Source of the DNA: Chamaecrista fasciculata
Taxonomy: Eukaryota > Streptophyta > Magnoliopsida > Fabales > Fabaceae
NCBI GenBank assembly: GCA_003254925.1
Contig: QANZ01055970.1
Location: 23,849 to 87,848, forward strand
DNA: 64,000 nucleotides
Direction: 5' to 3'
The notes beneath the pieces were generated by a model. That model was not told where the DNA came from. It did no database searches and worked only from the letters and a program-made list of their open reading frames with translations. Shown here in pieces: positions 1-17,990 of the stretch (position 1 is the first letter of the stretch; each line of letters opens with the position of its first letter). The translations under genes and the position numbers were made by a program.

Positions 1-1143
1 AAAGTTCAGCCAATCAGTTTATGAATTCAATTAATGTTTCTGTATATATAAATATAATAGGTAAAAACCTCTTATTACCAAAAATATATAATAATTCAAA
101 TATAATTTAGAACTGAATTATATTCAATTCAATTGGTTTAGTTAATTTAACAGTATCGTATTATTATATACATACTCCTTCAAAAGGGGTGAAAAATCAT
201 ATTACAGCAATAGGTTTCTCCATGTAATAAATAAGTTAACTTACGAATTCGCTTGGAGTTCGTTTTTTGATCGACCGTTGTATCTTTTGTTACAATTAGT
301 GAGATACTTTATGTATGGACAACATCTATTATAACAAAAATTCCAACAAAAATTAATTGTTTTATGAGAGATTTAACATATTCCGTTATATATATATCTA
401 ACTCCTGATAAATGATAATAATTGATCGAGTGTGGGCTTCAAATGCTAATGAATTGATTAGTTTTTAATTAGAGCAAATACTTGTTTCATCCTTAAATCC
501 CCTTTCAATTTATTTCATAAAAAAGAACGAGAGATCCTAATTCATAATTGAAAAAATTTATAAAATTTTAATATATAAGGTTTTGCAGTAGAGTAGATCC
601 CATATAATTAATTGAGGCCAAAAAAAAAGAAAAAGAAAAAAAGAAAAAGAAAGATCCCATATAATTAATAGGAGCTGGAAAAAAAAACAAAGATCTCATA
701 TAATAGGGAGTAGATCTCTCATTTATTAGGCTCGTATCTATATATTTAATTATTTTTATTCTATATATCTTTTCTCTTTTTATGTCCACTTCACTTTATA
801 AAGTAATTTTTAAGAGACTCACAGATTCATGGACTATATCCCATACATTGGGGAAGTCTCTATATTTTGTTTTTTCTCTCAATATCTCATAAGCTTTCAA
901 CCACGTGGATTATTGTGCAAAGAATAAAGACAAAATTCCAAAACTTGGTAATTATAGCAGTGAAACATGTTCAGATTAGATAGTTGTTACTGATCAAAAT
1001 CTTATCTGGCTAGATTCAAAGACTGCCACGTACACCTAGGGAGACAAAATTTTCATGATAGGCATGAAATCAGAATAATAATTCATTTGGTTAAGAAAAA
1101 TGACAAGATACATGAACAGTATATCGGCCACGTAGGCAAGTTG
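1..1143. other. 5' flank of TAR copy A, no gene seen
   Basis: AT-rich non-coding DNA with many short polyA/polyT runs. Its blocks at 100-145 and 395-620 align with the flank of copy B near 4190-4221 and 6250-6540. No coding frame with family similarity is visible. Confidence 0.7.
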
Positions 1144-1155
1144 TATATATAAATA
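1144..1155 (+). promoter_or_regulatory. TATA box of TAR copy A
   Basis: tatatataaata lies 105 bp before the start codon and is followed by agcgagg. The same TATA context, preceded by cacgtaggc and agttgtata, is kept in front of copy B, which supports a functional core promoter. Confidence 0.6.
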
Positions 1156-1259
1156 GCGAGGAAGTGGGAGTGAGGAATCTCATCAGTGGGTGTGGCAAAG
1201 CCTTAGAGATTATAAAGAAGAAGAAAAGAGCATTGGATTTAGAAGAAGAAGATCGAAGA

Positions 1260-3576
<2,317 letters not shown>

Positions 3577-4221
3577 ATCACATGCGTGTGTTTCATTCAT
3601 CCATGTTAGTTTGATCATGTCAATAAGATGTAATTTCTGGTAAAAGTTTCGCAATTTGAATATCAAAATAGTAAACATACATATTTATGGATGCGAAACC
3701 TACTGATTTGAATATATATGAATTTCACTTTTTCATGCATGTATTCTAATTAATTACCAAGATCTTCATTAGATTTCAAATATATATGAAGACTTTATAA
3801 TAATTAAACAAATTAAAATGCGCGTATATACCTTGCGGTATATTAGTAAAACATTATAACTTGACTATTATACAGTTTATTGTTATTTTTGTATAGTTAT
3901 ATCTTTCCATACTTAATTACAAATACAAAAGTAGTTAATTATCTGACGAATATATATGATCCATATCTATGTGGAAATACTTGGTAATTAATAATTTGAT
4001 TTTATTAAGACGTTGAAAAACAGAGTTATGACGATAAATGATTGTCTGTATATAAAAAAAAATTGATTATTCATGAGAAAATTAAAGTAGTACTAATGAG
4101 TTCTCCAAGTTCAGCCAATTAGTTTTTGAATTCAATGTTTCTGCATATATATAACAGGTAAAAACCATAATACCAAAAAAAAAAAAAAAATATGATTTAG
4201 AACTGAATTATATTCAATTCA

Positions 4222-6250
4222 CCCGCCGCGGCGGTCCTCCGTTTAGGAGGTGCGCTTCAACCTTGGGGAATCGGCGGATTTTGGCGGCGGATCGGAGGAA
4301 GAAGCTAAGGTAGTGGCTGTGAGAAACCTGTGTTTGGTGAAGATAATTCGAATTACCGGAGATGGCACACTAATTACAACTTCTAAAACGACATTTTCAG
4401 TGGCGATGAGATTTCTCCGACGTGTACTCCGGTGACCTTTGTTTTTCGTTTTATGNTAACGGATTAATTCGTTACTTTAATTCTATATATCAACTATCAA
4501 GAATACATGTGAAGAATGACAATTATATTTATATTTAAAAACATGTCTGCATTGTGTTTGGATGTTAATATTAAGAAAAATGCTATGCAATTGATATTAT
4601 TTCATGATTTTTGAAAATCACTGAACTTAGCAGAATCTGTTTATTGGTCCAAAACTTTCAGTACTGAAGCATTATAGATTTATAGCTAATAAGCTCATTT
4701 TTTCTATGAATAATACATACTAGGGAAAGCAAGTTTGTCTGAAAAGAGAGTACTAACTACTAAGCATGGACCATGGAACAAAAGATTCAATGTGATTTCA
4801 TACTTTTCATCTTGCTGAAGCATTTAACCAACAATTATTTTTTTTTAATCAGATTCAAAGCTTTGAAGCAAAGCTTCCAGTACCGGCGCTTCCATGTTAT
4901 GTATGTAAAACATTAAAGTTTGGAATATTTATAATTAGTTTACTGACTAGATCCATCTGATTAAATATCTGAAATTATTTGTGAAATGTTAAAATGTTAA
5001 TATATGGTGAATAAGAGTTTGAGAATATACTGAACTTGACAAGATTGGAAAAACTAAACTCAATCTGTTAAGGAATTTGGCTGGTATCCTAAGGGTTGAT
5101 TCAGGAACTGTTAGTTTTGGCTGTGACTTTATGACCCATTTACAAGCCTTGTGCTGAGTTGCTTCTTAGTTTCCTTTGTTGAGTTGCTTCTTAGTTTCCT
5201 TTGTCTCAGTTGCACAACGTGGAATGCGACTTTATGACCCATTTAAGCCCTGAATTTGTCCCAAAATTGCAACTTAGTCCTTAGATATTGGAAATATATT
5301 TTGTTGGTTTCTAATTTTTTTTTACAAACATCAACTGTTTAGTCTCCAAATATATAGTTGATATTTGTAAAAGAAAATCAGTTTGTCTCCAAATAGTTTA
5401 TTTTTGTAAAAGGAAAACAGAGACTATAAAGTGTATTTCTAATATACTGAGACTAAATTGTGGTTTAAGATAAATTCAAGGACTGAAAAATAAAGTTTTC
5501 TTGACAATATATTTCTTTTCTGTCCTTTCAATAAAAGTGATGAATACTCATGTATTTGCAGAGTAATTTAACTTCTGTTGTTTCCTTTTTTTTTTCTACA
5601 GAGGCTCATAAAAGATATTTGCAGAGATATTAAATTGAATGGAGACATTCTTTGTTTTGTAATATGCTTCATATGCCATTTCAATTCCATTACCAAATGA
5701 TTTCTGGCTTGGACTGCTTGGTATGAAAATGAAACTAAACATAATTCTGCTTCATTGTTATGGTTTAATATATTTTTGGCCTTACATATGAAATATGTTC
5801 CTTGGTGTTGCAGGGTCTGTGTTTGGTCTGGATTCATGCTGATTCTGCTTGCAATCTTAACGCTTGCACCATTATACCAAAACGCTACAAATGATTTTTT
5901 TTACGAAGAAAAAAAAGCTACAAGTGTAGGCTTTAATATTATATATATACACATATTTGGAGGATGGAGTTATGGTATAATGAAGATATATTATATACAG
6001 CCTGTCGGGCTGGGGATACGATAACTTTATTTTACAACTTTTTCTAAAAAATAATATAAATATATATATATTAAAAAAAAGAGATGGGACTATGACCTCT
6101 AACCCATAGCCATTTGGATGAAGGTAATATATCATACCAAAACGTTACAAGTGTATTTTCTTATGAAGAAAAAAACTACAAGTTTAGGCTTTAATATATA
6201 TTTAGAAGATCGAGTTATGGTATAATGAAGATATATTACATACAGTCTGT
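4222..6250. other. Block inserted in the copy B upstream flank
   Basis: Sequence matching copy A stops after attatattcaattca at 4221 and resumes near 6250. The block opens with GC-rich DNA (4222-4440) unlike its surroundings, which carries a short open frame (4250-4435) with no family I recognise, then AT-rich DNA. No terminal repeat or target duplication was found, so it may be an insertion in B or a deletion in A. Confidence 0.5.
5875..6250 (+). repeat. Direct repeat pair
   Basis: A segment of about 120 bp at 5875-6003 (ccaaaacgctacaaatg ... gatatattatatacagcctg) recurs diverged at 6137-6250 (ccaaaacgttacaagtg ... gatatattacatacagtctg). Confidence 0.7.
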
Positions 6251-6974
6251 TGAAATATTTGGTTATATTCAACTCCCGATAATAATAACGATCGACGCGC
6301 TTCAAAACACCACAACATGACTATTTTTACTATTGTTCTAATATAAATTATATCTTTATAAATAAACCAGAAACACTAATGAATTGATTAACTTTTAATT
6401 AGAGCAAGTATTTGCTTCGTCATTAAATACTGTTTCAATTTATTTCGTAGAAAAGGAGAGTGAACCTAGCTAATTCATAATTGAAATATAATAAAGCCCT
6501 TATTAATATATAAGATTTCCCAGTATAATAGGGGTAGATCCAATTGATTATACTATTATTATCCATATTTAATATTTCTAATTTTATTCGATCTTTTCTC
6601 TTTAATTTTATCCACTTCAATTTATAAAGTAATTTAAAAGATTCCAATGAATATATGGTTAATATGTAAAGTTGGTATGAAAGAGTGAAACAGGGATCGA
6701 ACATATCTCACAAATGAGACAAGTGGATCTCTATATATATTAATTAGTTTTTTCTCTCAATCTCTCATCATAATCTGGACCACGTCCATATATTGTGCTA
6801 AGTACATGAAAGAATATTCAAAGAATGTGGTAATTATAGAAGTCAAAATGTTGAGATTAGATAGTATAGTTACTCAAAATCTCATCGCTAGAACATTTGC
6901 AGACTGCCACATCTTGAGAAAGAAAATTTCATTAGCCATAAAATCAATCGGAATAATAATAATAATAACAATAA

Positions 6975-7361
6975 GGTTAAAGGGTCATTTTGGTCATAAA
7001 TGTATATCTTAATGTTTATTTTGGTCCATTATGTTTCAAAATATTTAAATTGGTCCTAAAAGTCGACCGCTCGTTTCATGGTCAAACAAGCAAAGTTGAT
7101 CATATCTCTTTCGTTTCAAATTCGAATGCAACGAATTTAGAGTTATGAATTCCTCTTAACAATTCCTTTGAACTTGAAATGAAAGACGAGAAAAATATGA
7201 CCAAATTCAATCATTTGGGACGAAAATGAAACATTTTACCAACATTTAGGATCAAAATGAATCATTTTGCCAACATTTAGGACCAATTTGAACATTTTAA
7301 AACATAATGAACCAAAATGAACATTAAAACATACATTTAGGACCAAAATGACCCTTTGGCC
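6975..7361. mobile_element. MULE-like MITE, short copy 1
   Basis: Begins ggttaaagggtcattttgg and ends ccaaaatgaccctttggcc, a long imperfect terminal inverted repeat. It sits in an AAT-rich tract; shifted by one base, the flanks give an 8 of 9 match (ataacaata, ataataata). It shares its arms with elements at 39593, 46955 and 57075 but lacks about 150 bp of their interior. Absent from TAR copy A, so it landed after the duplication or was lost from A. Confidence 0.75.
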
Positions 7362-7462
7362 ATAATAATAATAAACAAAAAAGACAAGGTGATGGATGTG
7401 CGTACATTAAGATAGGAGCGGGTACATGTATCCGCCACGTAGGCCAGTTGTATATGTAGAGA

Positions 7463-7476
7463 TATATATATAAATA
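7463..7476 (+). promoter_or_regulatory. TATA box of TAR copy B
   Basis: tatatatataaata followed by agcgagg, 109 bp before the start codon, in the same context as the box of copy A. Confidence 0.6.
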
Positions 7477-7584
7477 GCGAGGTAGGTAGTGGGTGAGAAT
7501 GAAATCTGAAGTACTAATAATAAGAAGCCATTTTCATTATATAGTATTTGAGAGAGAAAAGAAAGAGAAGAAGAAGAAGAAAGG

Positions 7585-10230
<2,646 letters not shown>

Positions 10231-12718
10231 TTACAATAATTATTGTGTGTTTCATTCATGCATGTTACCTTGATCATCTCAATAAAAGTAAGTATCTTAG
10301 GTTAGATTCGTAGTTTCATGAATAATTATTGAATATCAGAATCAGAGAATGAGAGGCTTAAGGGATGTTGAGGAATGCAACTCACCCATCTTTTCTAAGT
10401 TAGCTAGGTAGGTAAACTTGATGCGGTTATTATGAAGTTCTGGAATCTATGCTCAAAGGCAGGGAATAATATGTCCCTTATCATTCACTTGTTTTTGTTT
10501 CTAGCTACATATCTATTTATCTCTAATTTTAGTGAGTCTTTGGGATCTAATTTATTTTTTTTAAAAAAAAAATTCAAGCTTGATTAAGAATTTTAAATAA
10601 AATGAGATTGGGATGTTTATTAATGGGACAATCATTATCTAGATGAAATGACTATAGAATAGAGAAAACTTATTTTATATTGATTAAAATTTAAGTTTTT
10701 ATAAAGAAAATTGAAGATAAATCAATTTGTACGGTTTGAATATGATAATGATAATATCATTAAAAAGTTACAATAATAAATATGGCTTGCACAAAATTAT
10801 TGATTAAGTAGTTAATTAAAAGTTAGAGTCAAGGTTATTAAAATCGGACCGATTATTGAACCGGGCAAAGCAGAGGTTTAAGGTTCAATGGTCCAACCGG
10901 GGTCAGACCGTTTATAAATAAATAAATAATATATTAATAAATAATAGATTAAGAAAATAAAAAATTGCTAATCATAATTAAAAAAAATGTTAAATATAAT
11001 AAAATTCTAATTTTGAACCGCCAAAACCGCCGGTGCAGCCCCAATTTGCTGGTTTTTATCGGTTCTTCCGGTTTTCAGCCGGTTCATTGCATGCCTGGTT
11101 CTTGGTATGACTCGGATCAGACTGGTGGCCGGTTCTCGGTCCAACCGGTTGAACCGGCCGATCCGGTCCGATTTTAATAACCCTAGTTAAAATTATTAAA
11201 CTGTCTCACCTCCCCAGTCCACACACCATTCCCGAATCTTCTTTCCAATCAAGCCAAAGTATCCTAGAATTTGAAAAGATAATATAATAAACTATTTCAA
11301 CTAAGGATTTTCTTTAACTGGTACTTTTTTTTATTGACAAAAGTACATAGAAATTTAAAATATATCAAAATAAAATAACAAACCTTTTTACTTCTAGTAA
11401 TTTTCTTTCAAAATTTTATATATCTATCTTGACTGACACTGGTTAAAATATTCTTAGATAATTATTGTACAAAAGCAATGGTTGTGTTTGCAGCATCACA
11501 GGATTCGAACAGGTAATAAGTTATTGCACATGCAATCTAATGTGTGAAGTGTGAACTATGAAGTATGAACCATTTCCTCTCCTTCGCATTAACCCATTTG
11601 GTTTACATTTTTTAAAAAAATTGTTCATGTATATTTCATTTTCCCGCTTCTGCGTTGATTTTTTGCTCCCAATCAGAGGTGAAGAATAAGGAGGGTATAA
11701 TTAATAAAAAAACAAAGTCTATAGATATTGGGCGTATTTCATTCTCATCTCTAAAAATAATTTTTTAAAATTATTTTCAGAATACCTCCGAATAATTTTT
11801 TTATTTTTGACGTTTTAAAAAACAATACTTAATGTTTTAAATTTCAAGACAAAAAAAATAATGTCATCAAATATGTTATTCACTTTTTTTTTGTTTTTTA
11901 AAATTAAAAAACTGTTTTTAAAGAAGAGAATCAAACAGACCAATTTTCTAGCATCCCCAGATTTCATATGCTCATTCTGTCATTAGTATCAATGCAGAAT
12001 TGGTTTGAGTAATAATTAGTGATTCAATATTATTTAAATAAGGTTTTAAAAGTAAGACTTTATAAATGTAACTATCATCCTTAAGAGATTCTTTCACCAT
12101 AATTAAGCACATGACATGAACCTCAAATAAAGTCACTATCACCAGGAAGGAACCATGAATTTTGGATTGTAAGAATTTCATAATTTCCTGGCTATGATGT
12201 TTAATTACAGCTCAAAAGCTTGACGCAAATCCTAAGATTTCACTCCCTCACAATGAAGCTCTCATCTTCAACTCTTGGATTTACGCAAATTCTTTTTTTT
12301 TTTTGGACGAAGATACCGATAACTAGGCCCGCAAAACTGGCAAGTCCACAAAGGAGACAAGGAAAGCTTATCAAAACAACTGAGAGAAACCAAAGATGAA
12401 AAACTTCCCTACTGACGGATTTGAGCAAACGGCCAAGAAGGGGTTAATATTACAATTAACAATTAATGATCTTCAATTGACAAAACATTTCTAGACAATG
12501 AGTTACTTACAATATGTTAGCAAAGCAATTATCATCGTTGCGAAGAAACATGGTAAACTAGAGATGAACTTCTCATTAAGCGAGTGGTTCTAAATACACT
12601 TTAATCTCGAGGTTCCTTCACCCTTCCACCAGTTCGAAGTCATTGATAATTGAAGACGACGCAATTATTTGGCTGATTTAAAATTAGAACCAATGAAAGG
12701 CACAATATCTCAGATGAA
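10231..12718. other. Intergenic region, TAR copy B to AP-1 mu
   Basis: AT-rich DNA with a transposon-like element at 10833-11182. The rest shows no supported gene. The right part holds the 3' flank of the minus-strand AP-1 mu gene. Confidence 0.6.
10833..11182. mobile_element. MITE with perfect 19-bp terminal inverted repeats
   Basis: The left end ggttattaaaatcggaccg is exactly inverted at the right end (11164-11182). The interior is rich in ccggtt/aaccgg motifs, partly self-complementary. No convincing target duplication, so the superfamily is not assigned. Confidence 0.75.
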
Positions 12719-15700
12719 TCAGATCAGCCTTAATTCATACTCTCCAGCCATTGTAATGTACCTCACCCATGGAAGAGCCTGATACCCACTTTTTTCAATA
12801 ACTTTCAAATATCTTACCTGAAAAACCAGAACAATTACATGTTAGTCACCATTCTGATCAAATCCGTCAAAACTTTCAGTTGAATTAAAAACACCATCAT
12901 AACATGTGTCTTGTGGTAAACTTAACAATGCCAATTTCCTAGACAAAATCAAAATACCACATGCTCGCTAATATTCAATTCAGTTGGTGTACTCCTGCAT
13001 CTCATTTAATTATTATAAAATCATTCAAACTACTTAAAAAGATTCATTAATCATGGAAATGTGTAGGGGGTGATATATAATTATTACCTTCAATCCTTTT
13101 CTCGAGCCAGGTTCATTAACCTTAGTAATGCTTTTTGAAAAGAAAATTAAATATTATTTATAAGCATTCCCACAGAAGCACATAAAATGAGGGAACGCGA
13201 TTTCCAGTACAAGGACATAACAACATTCAAGATTATAAGAAGCAATCATATCCATACAGCAATACCTGTATTCCTGAAACAGTAAAATATGGTATCTCAA
13301 ATTTCACACGTATAGGAGCTTTTCTTTCAGGATTTGAATCCTCATCTTCTATAGTGGAGAGGCGAAACTCTGCTCTTAACATATACTCCTAGCAATATAA
13401 AACAGAAGAAAGAAATTCAATCATTATAAAAAAATTAAAATATATGGGATGTAATCAAGAATCCAATCCCACTTCCTAGTGAACCAGTACCTTGCCTCCA
13501 GGGAATGATCTTATTTTCCAAATTAATGCATCTCTTTCAGGTGCATATGATGCAGATCCCATTGAAGTTCGAACATTTGGATTGGCGGCATCAGCAGGTA
13601 CAGGCAACTCAATTTCAACATTAGTGGCAGTGCTGTATTTGAGAAAAAAAGAAAAAGAAAAGGAAAAAGTAATCTCTGAGTAGTTTGGGAAGTACAGACG
13701 TCTAGCACATAACATGATGGGGCATAATTTGTCCACCTTTCCCCAGGAAGAAAAAGAAAGAGAAGAATTTTCAGTACCTACGTTCCTTGAATTGACTCCT
13801 AGCTTTCACCAAAATCTCAATCCGGCTCTTTGAATGTCTTTCAACTTGTGTTTCCACCCAAATTAAAGGCTTAACCTGCCATAATTATAGTAAAAAACAA
13901 TGAGGCTACAAAAGTTTTCTCTTGTCTCTTGGCCACCTCTCTCTCTCTCTCTCTCTCTCTCAATACAGTGATTTATGAGTGCATAAATTAGCCCAAAAAA
14001 GTTACGATATGTAATTACTAAAGAAGGTGAACCTGAGTACTGAGCCTATATGTCATCAAATCAAATGATCCATCAGGTGGTATGAAAGAAATTGTTCGGT
14101 CATTTTCAAATCGGGCCAAACGCACGCACCTTCATCAAACGTTGACGCATAATTTGAGAATGAACATCAATAATAGAAAGCCATTCATGTAAAAAATATA
14201 TTAGAATCAGCACCCTGTATTGTCCGTATGTATCAACTAATATTGACAAGAGAGTGACAGATGCATACTGATGAAATTTCATGTCTTCCAAGTCAATTGA
14301 CTTTCCCTTGGTTGATGTACCTTGTGCTTCTAATAGTACTCTATCATTTAGGCCAAGTTTACACTCAGGCATGCCACTGCATAAGATAAGCCATATTTTT
14401 TTTTGAATAAAGATCCATAGAATTAAAAGTGAAATAGGTTAACACTAAAAGGATACTTCAAAGTAAAGATACAGATTAATAAAGAGCAAAATAATGTTTT
14501 TTTTCCTATGATATACAAGCTTTCTCAATGCAGTCTCTCTTATTTAATTCTTCCCATTCTGACGTTTACATTGGACATTCTTCTCCAATTGGTCCTTTTT
14601 GTTAATTCAAATCAAGCTTCCTAAGTCAAAATTCTCAAATAGTCTCATTTTTTAACATATCAATTATTGGACATGAATATATTTTGTTCATATTCATCAG
14701 TTATTTGGCTAAAAAGATATAATTTGAGTTTATGTATGAATTAAAAAGAACTACCATACTAATAAATGGGAGAAATTGAGAAAGACGGATCAAATCGAGA
14801 AAATTTTCAAGGAATAAAACAGTAATCTATTCATCTACAAAACCATTCTCAACAGAAAGCATATAAATGACTGGTAGATATTGGGCACACATGTTTAGCG
14901 CCAGCTCATGAAGAAAGGCTCAGGTGTACAGAGTGAACAAAGCACACTGTAAACATATGTAATTAATAGGCAGAGAAAATAATGTCCTCCAAATCGTTAT
15001 TTTCAGTTTATTTTTTCTTAATAAAAAAAATTCAAATTTGAGCCAGACTGCCAGACCATAAAACAACAGTTTTCAAAAATATTAAATTCATCAACTCAAT
15101 TCAAGAAGGGTTTCCGGATGCATGCTCCTCGTGAAACTATACATATGTGGAGAAAATGACCACAGAAAACCTGAAACTTTAGGTTGGCAGCCTATACTGG
15201 CCTAAATCAACATGTTTGATGGTGCAATCAATTTGAACCAACTAACACCATCCATGTCCATAATAATTGTATGCTCACATTATGAGTTTATGACAGCCTC
15301 TGTTCCATATTTTATTCCATCATAAGAACATAGCTTGATGATGCTTCCATAGAAACAAAATAAAAGTAAACCAAGTTTAACAAATTCCAAATATACAAAC
15401 TTTTTAGTGACTTGCTTGCAAATCCCATCGTAAAAGCTAGGGAAATCAAACTGTAATTCTTACTAGCTACCAGTTCACTTCAATAGGTTGAAGCATGATA
15501 AATCTGGAAGAAAGTAGAAAGCAAACCTTAAATATGTTCTCATCCTCAATGCCCCAACGACATCAGACCTAATTATTTGCCCATTGCTGTTGACAAGTAT
15601 GTTTACACTCTCCACCACATCCAAGAAAACCTGACCATTAGAAAAAGAAAAGAATTTGTACTATAGAATTTAACCATCATATGCAATTCAAAAAGGCACA

Positions 15701-16874
15701 GATTTTTTGCTCTTCCATTAGCCACCTCATTTTTCTTGTAGTTTATCCCTTCACTGCGCCAAGACACAGCATTTGTTACAGCCATGGGAGGTCTTTGTGT
15801 AACTTCCATTTTATAAGCATCTGTCTTGATAAATTCACTAAGAATCATTGCCTCAGTAAACTGGGGGTAGCCAAAATCCATAATTTCATCAAGCAATTCA
15901 TACTGCCAAGAACAGGAGGAGCAGAATTATATCTCATCAGCTTTTCCATATACGTCAGGCCCTAGTGGACAAAATAAAACTAGCATAGAGACAACTTTGA
16001 AGGTCCATTGGAACTTTACCACAACAACAAAGTTGTCCCTAAGAGATTCCTCTTCCAATTCTTCAAAATAATGCTTAAAAACCTGCCAAAAAGAATTGGA
16101 TCAACCTTAACATATTATTGATACACAAGTTTTACAAATACTCAATGCATTTATATCTTAAGTAAGATAATTCTTACATCAACCATACGATGTAGGAAGG
16201 AAAGAAGGCTAGCGGCATTGCAGTTTTGTCTGGTTGCAATCATGAGGTAAACATTGCTATGCTGTATAAACAGGTAGGTAACACCATTATCATATACAAC
16301 TGGATCTTGAGACTGAGAATCACCCTGGAGCATTTTAAAACAATATAAGGGAACCTAATTAGCCCTTCCTCTTAATACAGAAAAGCTTAGAAGTTTGTCG
16401 GGAGAAGAATAAGGCTAAATCACAAACAGAGATGCATATACTCCAACTTTCCACCTCAACTAACTCAAATTCAGCTTATTGTTGAACAATTCAAAGCACG
16501 GATAAGCCGGATGACTGCAGAAGCAGCAGAACTCAAAATTGAATAAGCAATAAAACAAAATTCTTCTAAACAACAACTACACAAAAATTTAATCGTTACT
16601 TGTGCAGAGTTCAGTTAAGTAATGCATCATCACATACCAGAAACCAAATTAGTAAACCAAACAGTGGACTCGACTCGACCGGGCCTGAATTAATAAATAA
16701 GAAAACCATGGATAAACTGGAAGATAGAAGGAGAAGTAAGTAAACCTCCTTCTCGATGAGCTTAGTAAAGAAGCGTTCGGCGTCGCGGGCGGAGACGTCG
16801 CCTCGGTAGTCGCGCCAAATCAGAACGCGACCTTTGATGTCGAGAAGAAAGAGAGCAGAGGCCGCCCCTGACAT
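12719..16874 (-). CDS. AP1M: AP-1 complex subunit mu
   Basis: Eleven exons on the minus strand: 16874-16746, 16324-16178, 16082-16020, 15902-15726, 15630-15527, 14376-14269, 14129-14033, 13875-13778, 13632-13491, 13388-13266, 12817-12719. They join to 428 aa, the length I recall for Arabidopsis AP1M. The medium chain of the AP-1 clathrin adaptor sorts cargo at the trans-Golgi network/early endosome and reads YxxPhi signals. The N-terminal longin part starts [20 protein letters not shown]; the mu homology domain includes [36 protein letters not shown] and the C-terminus HxxWVRYIT-like [17 protein letters not shown]. All introns are GT-AG. The longest (14377-15526) shows no gene. The next minus-strand gene in the Arabidopsis neighbourhood, PHS1, is also in this window. 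No sign of damage. Confidence 0.95.
13941..13962. repeat. (CT)n microsatellite in AP-1 mu intron
   Basis: A pure ct run inside the intron between exons 7 and 8 of the AP-1 mu gene. Confidence 0.85.
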
Positions 16875-17990
16875 TGGATTGAATTGAAATTGAATAGAAT
16901 CGGATCAGATCGAGAACGGAATGAATCAGACGGAGAAAGTAAAGATCTAGGGCTTAGCAGAAGCCTCAACCATTTGTAATGGTATGCTTATGCGTGCTTT
17001 CGTCTTCCTGAAATTCTTGAAGAAGCTCACTTCAAGATGTTCGTGGTTTGGGGAAATTCTACTCCAAATTGCATGCATGATGATGCATATGAAAATAATA
17101 ATAATTTAATAATAGTATAAACTGCCGCGTATTAATAATCATGCAATTATTTTTCTAAGAGATGTTTTGCAATTTCTTCATTTTTGTTGTTGTTGTTGTT
17201 AGACTTAAATTTAGGGCTTTAATAGTGTGAGAGTGCTAACTTGCTTTAACCTTTTTCTTTTTCTTTTTTTTTCATGAAGATTTAAATACTTTCATGAAAT
17301 TGTTAAGAGTCACCAATAGTTCCTAATCTGATTACAATTTCTTTCGTACTGTAAAAAATAAAATTAGGATCGAAATCGAAGGATTTTCTATTTGATATTT
17401 GCAACTGGTCCTTAGTTGGTTGATAATTAGGTAGTATTCATTTAAATACACTCCTCCGCTAATATAAAATTAGAATAACCTATATTTCTATCCTAAAAAA
17501 AATAACACACATTGTATGAGCTGCCACAAAAGATCCACTTCTAATTAGCTTGTTTGTTGGAATGGTTGTTAATTGTAAAATCACTTTGTTCAAAGTTGAA
17601 TTGGCAACTAGTCCAACTACTTTGATCTTTATAAATAAAGTTTTGTGATTTGATGTATCAGACTACTCTGATTAAAGAGTTCTCTTTTCAATTCCTAATT
17701 TAAAATATCAATTCTTGTAATTTGATAGTCAACTAAATACGAACATAATTTAAAATTCTGATAGAAAAACTTATAAAATAATTTTACATAATATATATTA
17801 GTTCTTTTTCATCAAACTATAATTTAAATTTAAACTGTCAAAAATATATATAATGAAAAAAGTAAATGTTCCTAATCAACATGGCATATAACTAAAGTCC
17901 AGGAAGCATATACACAATGCAATAAGATTGATTTCAAGGTTTCAAGTAAGCTTTTATATATATATGCATGTATTACAGAGAGAAAAGTGT
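16875..17990. other. Intergenic region, AP-1 mu promoter side
   Basis: Upstream of AP-1 mu (minus strand) and downstream of the LysM kinase. AT-rich, with a (TTG)n tract near 17187. No gene seen. Confidence 0.6.

Larger units (their letters stand above)
3577..7462. other. Region between the TAR copies
   Basis: 3' flank of copy A, the unit junction near 4106, the block unique to copy B (4222 to about 6250) and the copy B promoter flank. No convincing gene. Single N at 4456. Confidence 0.6.

Noticed and set aside
11490..11520. tRNA-like T-arm motif (ggattcgaac)
   Set aside because: No acceptor stem, D arm or anticodon arm could be paired around it.
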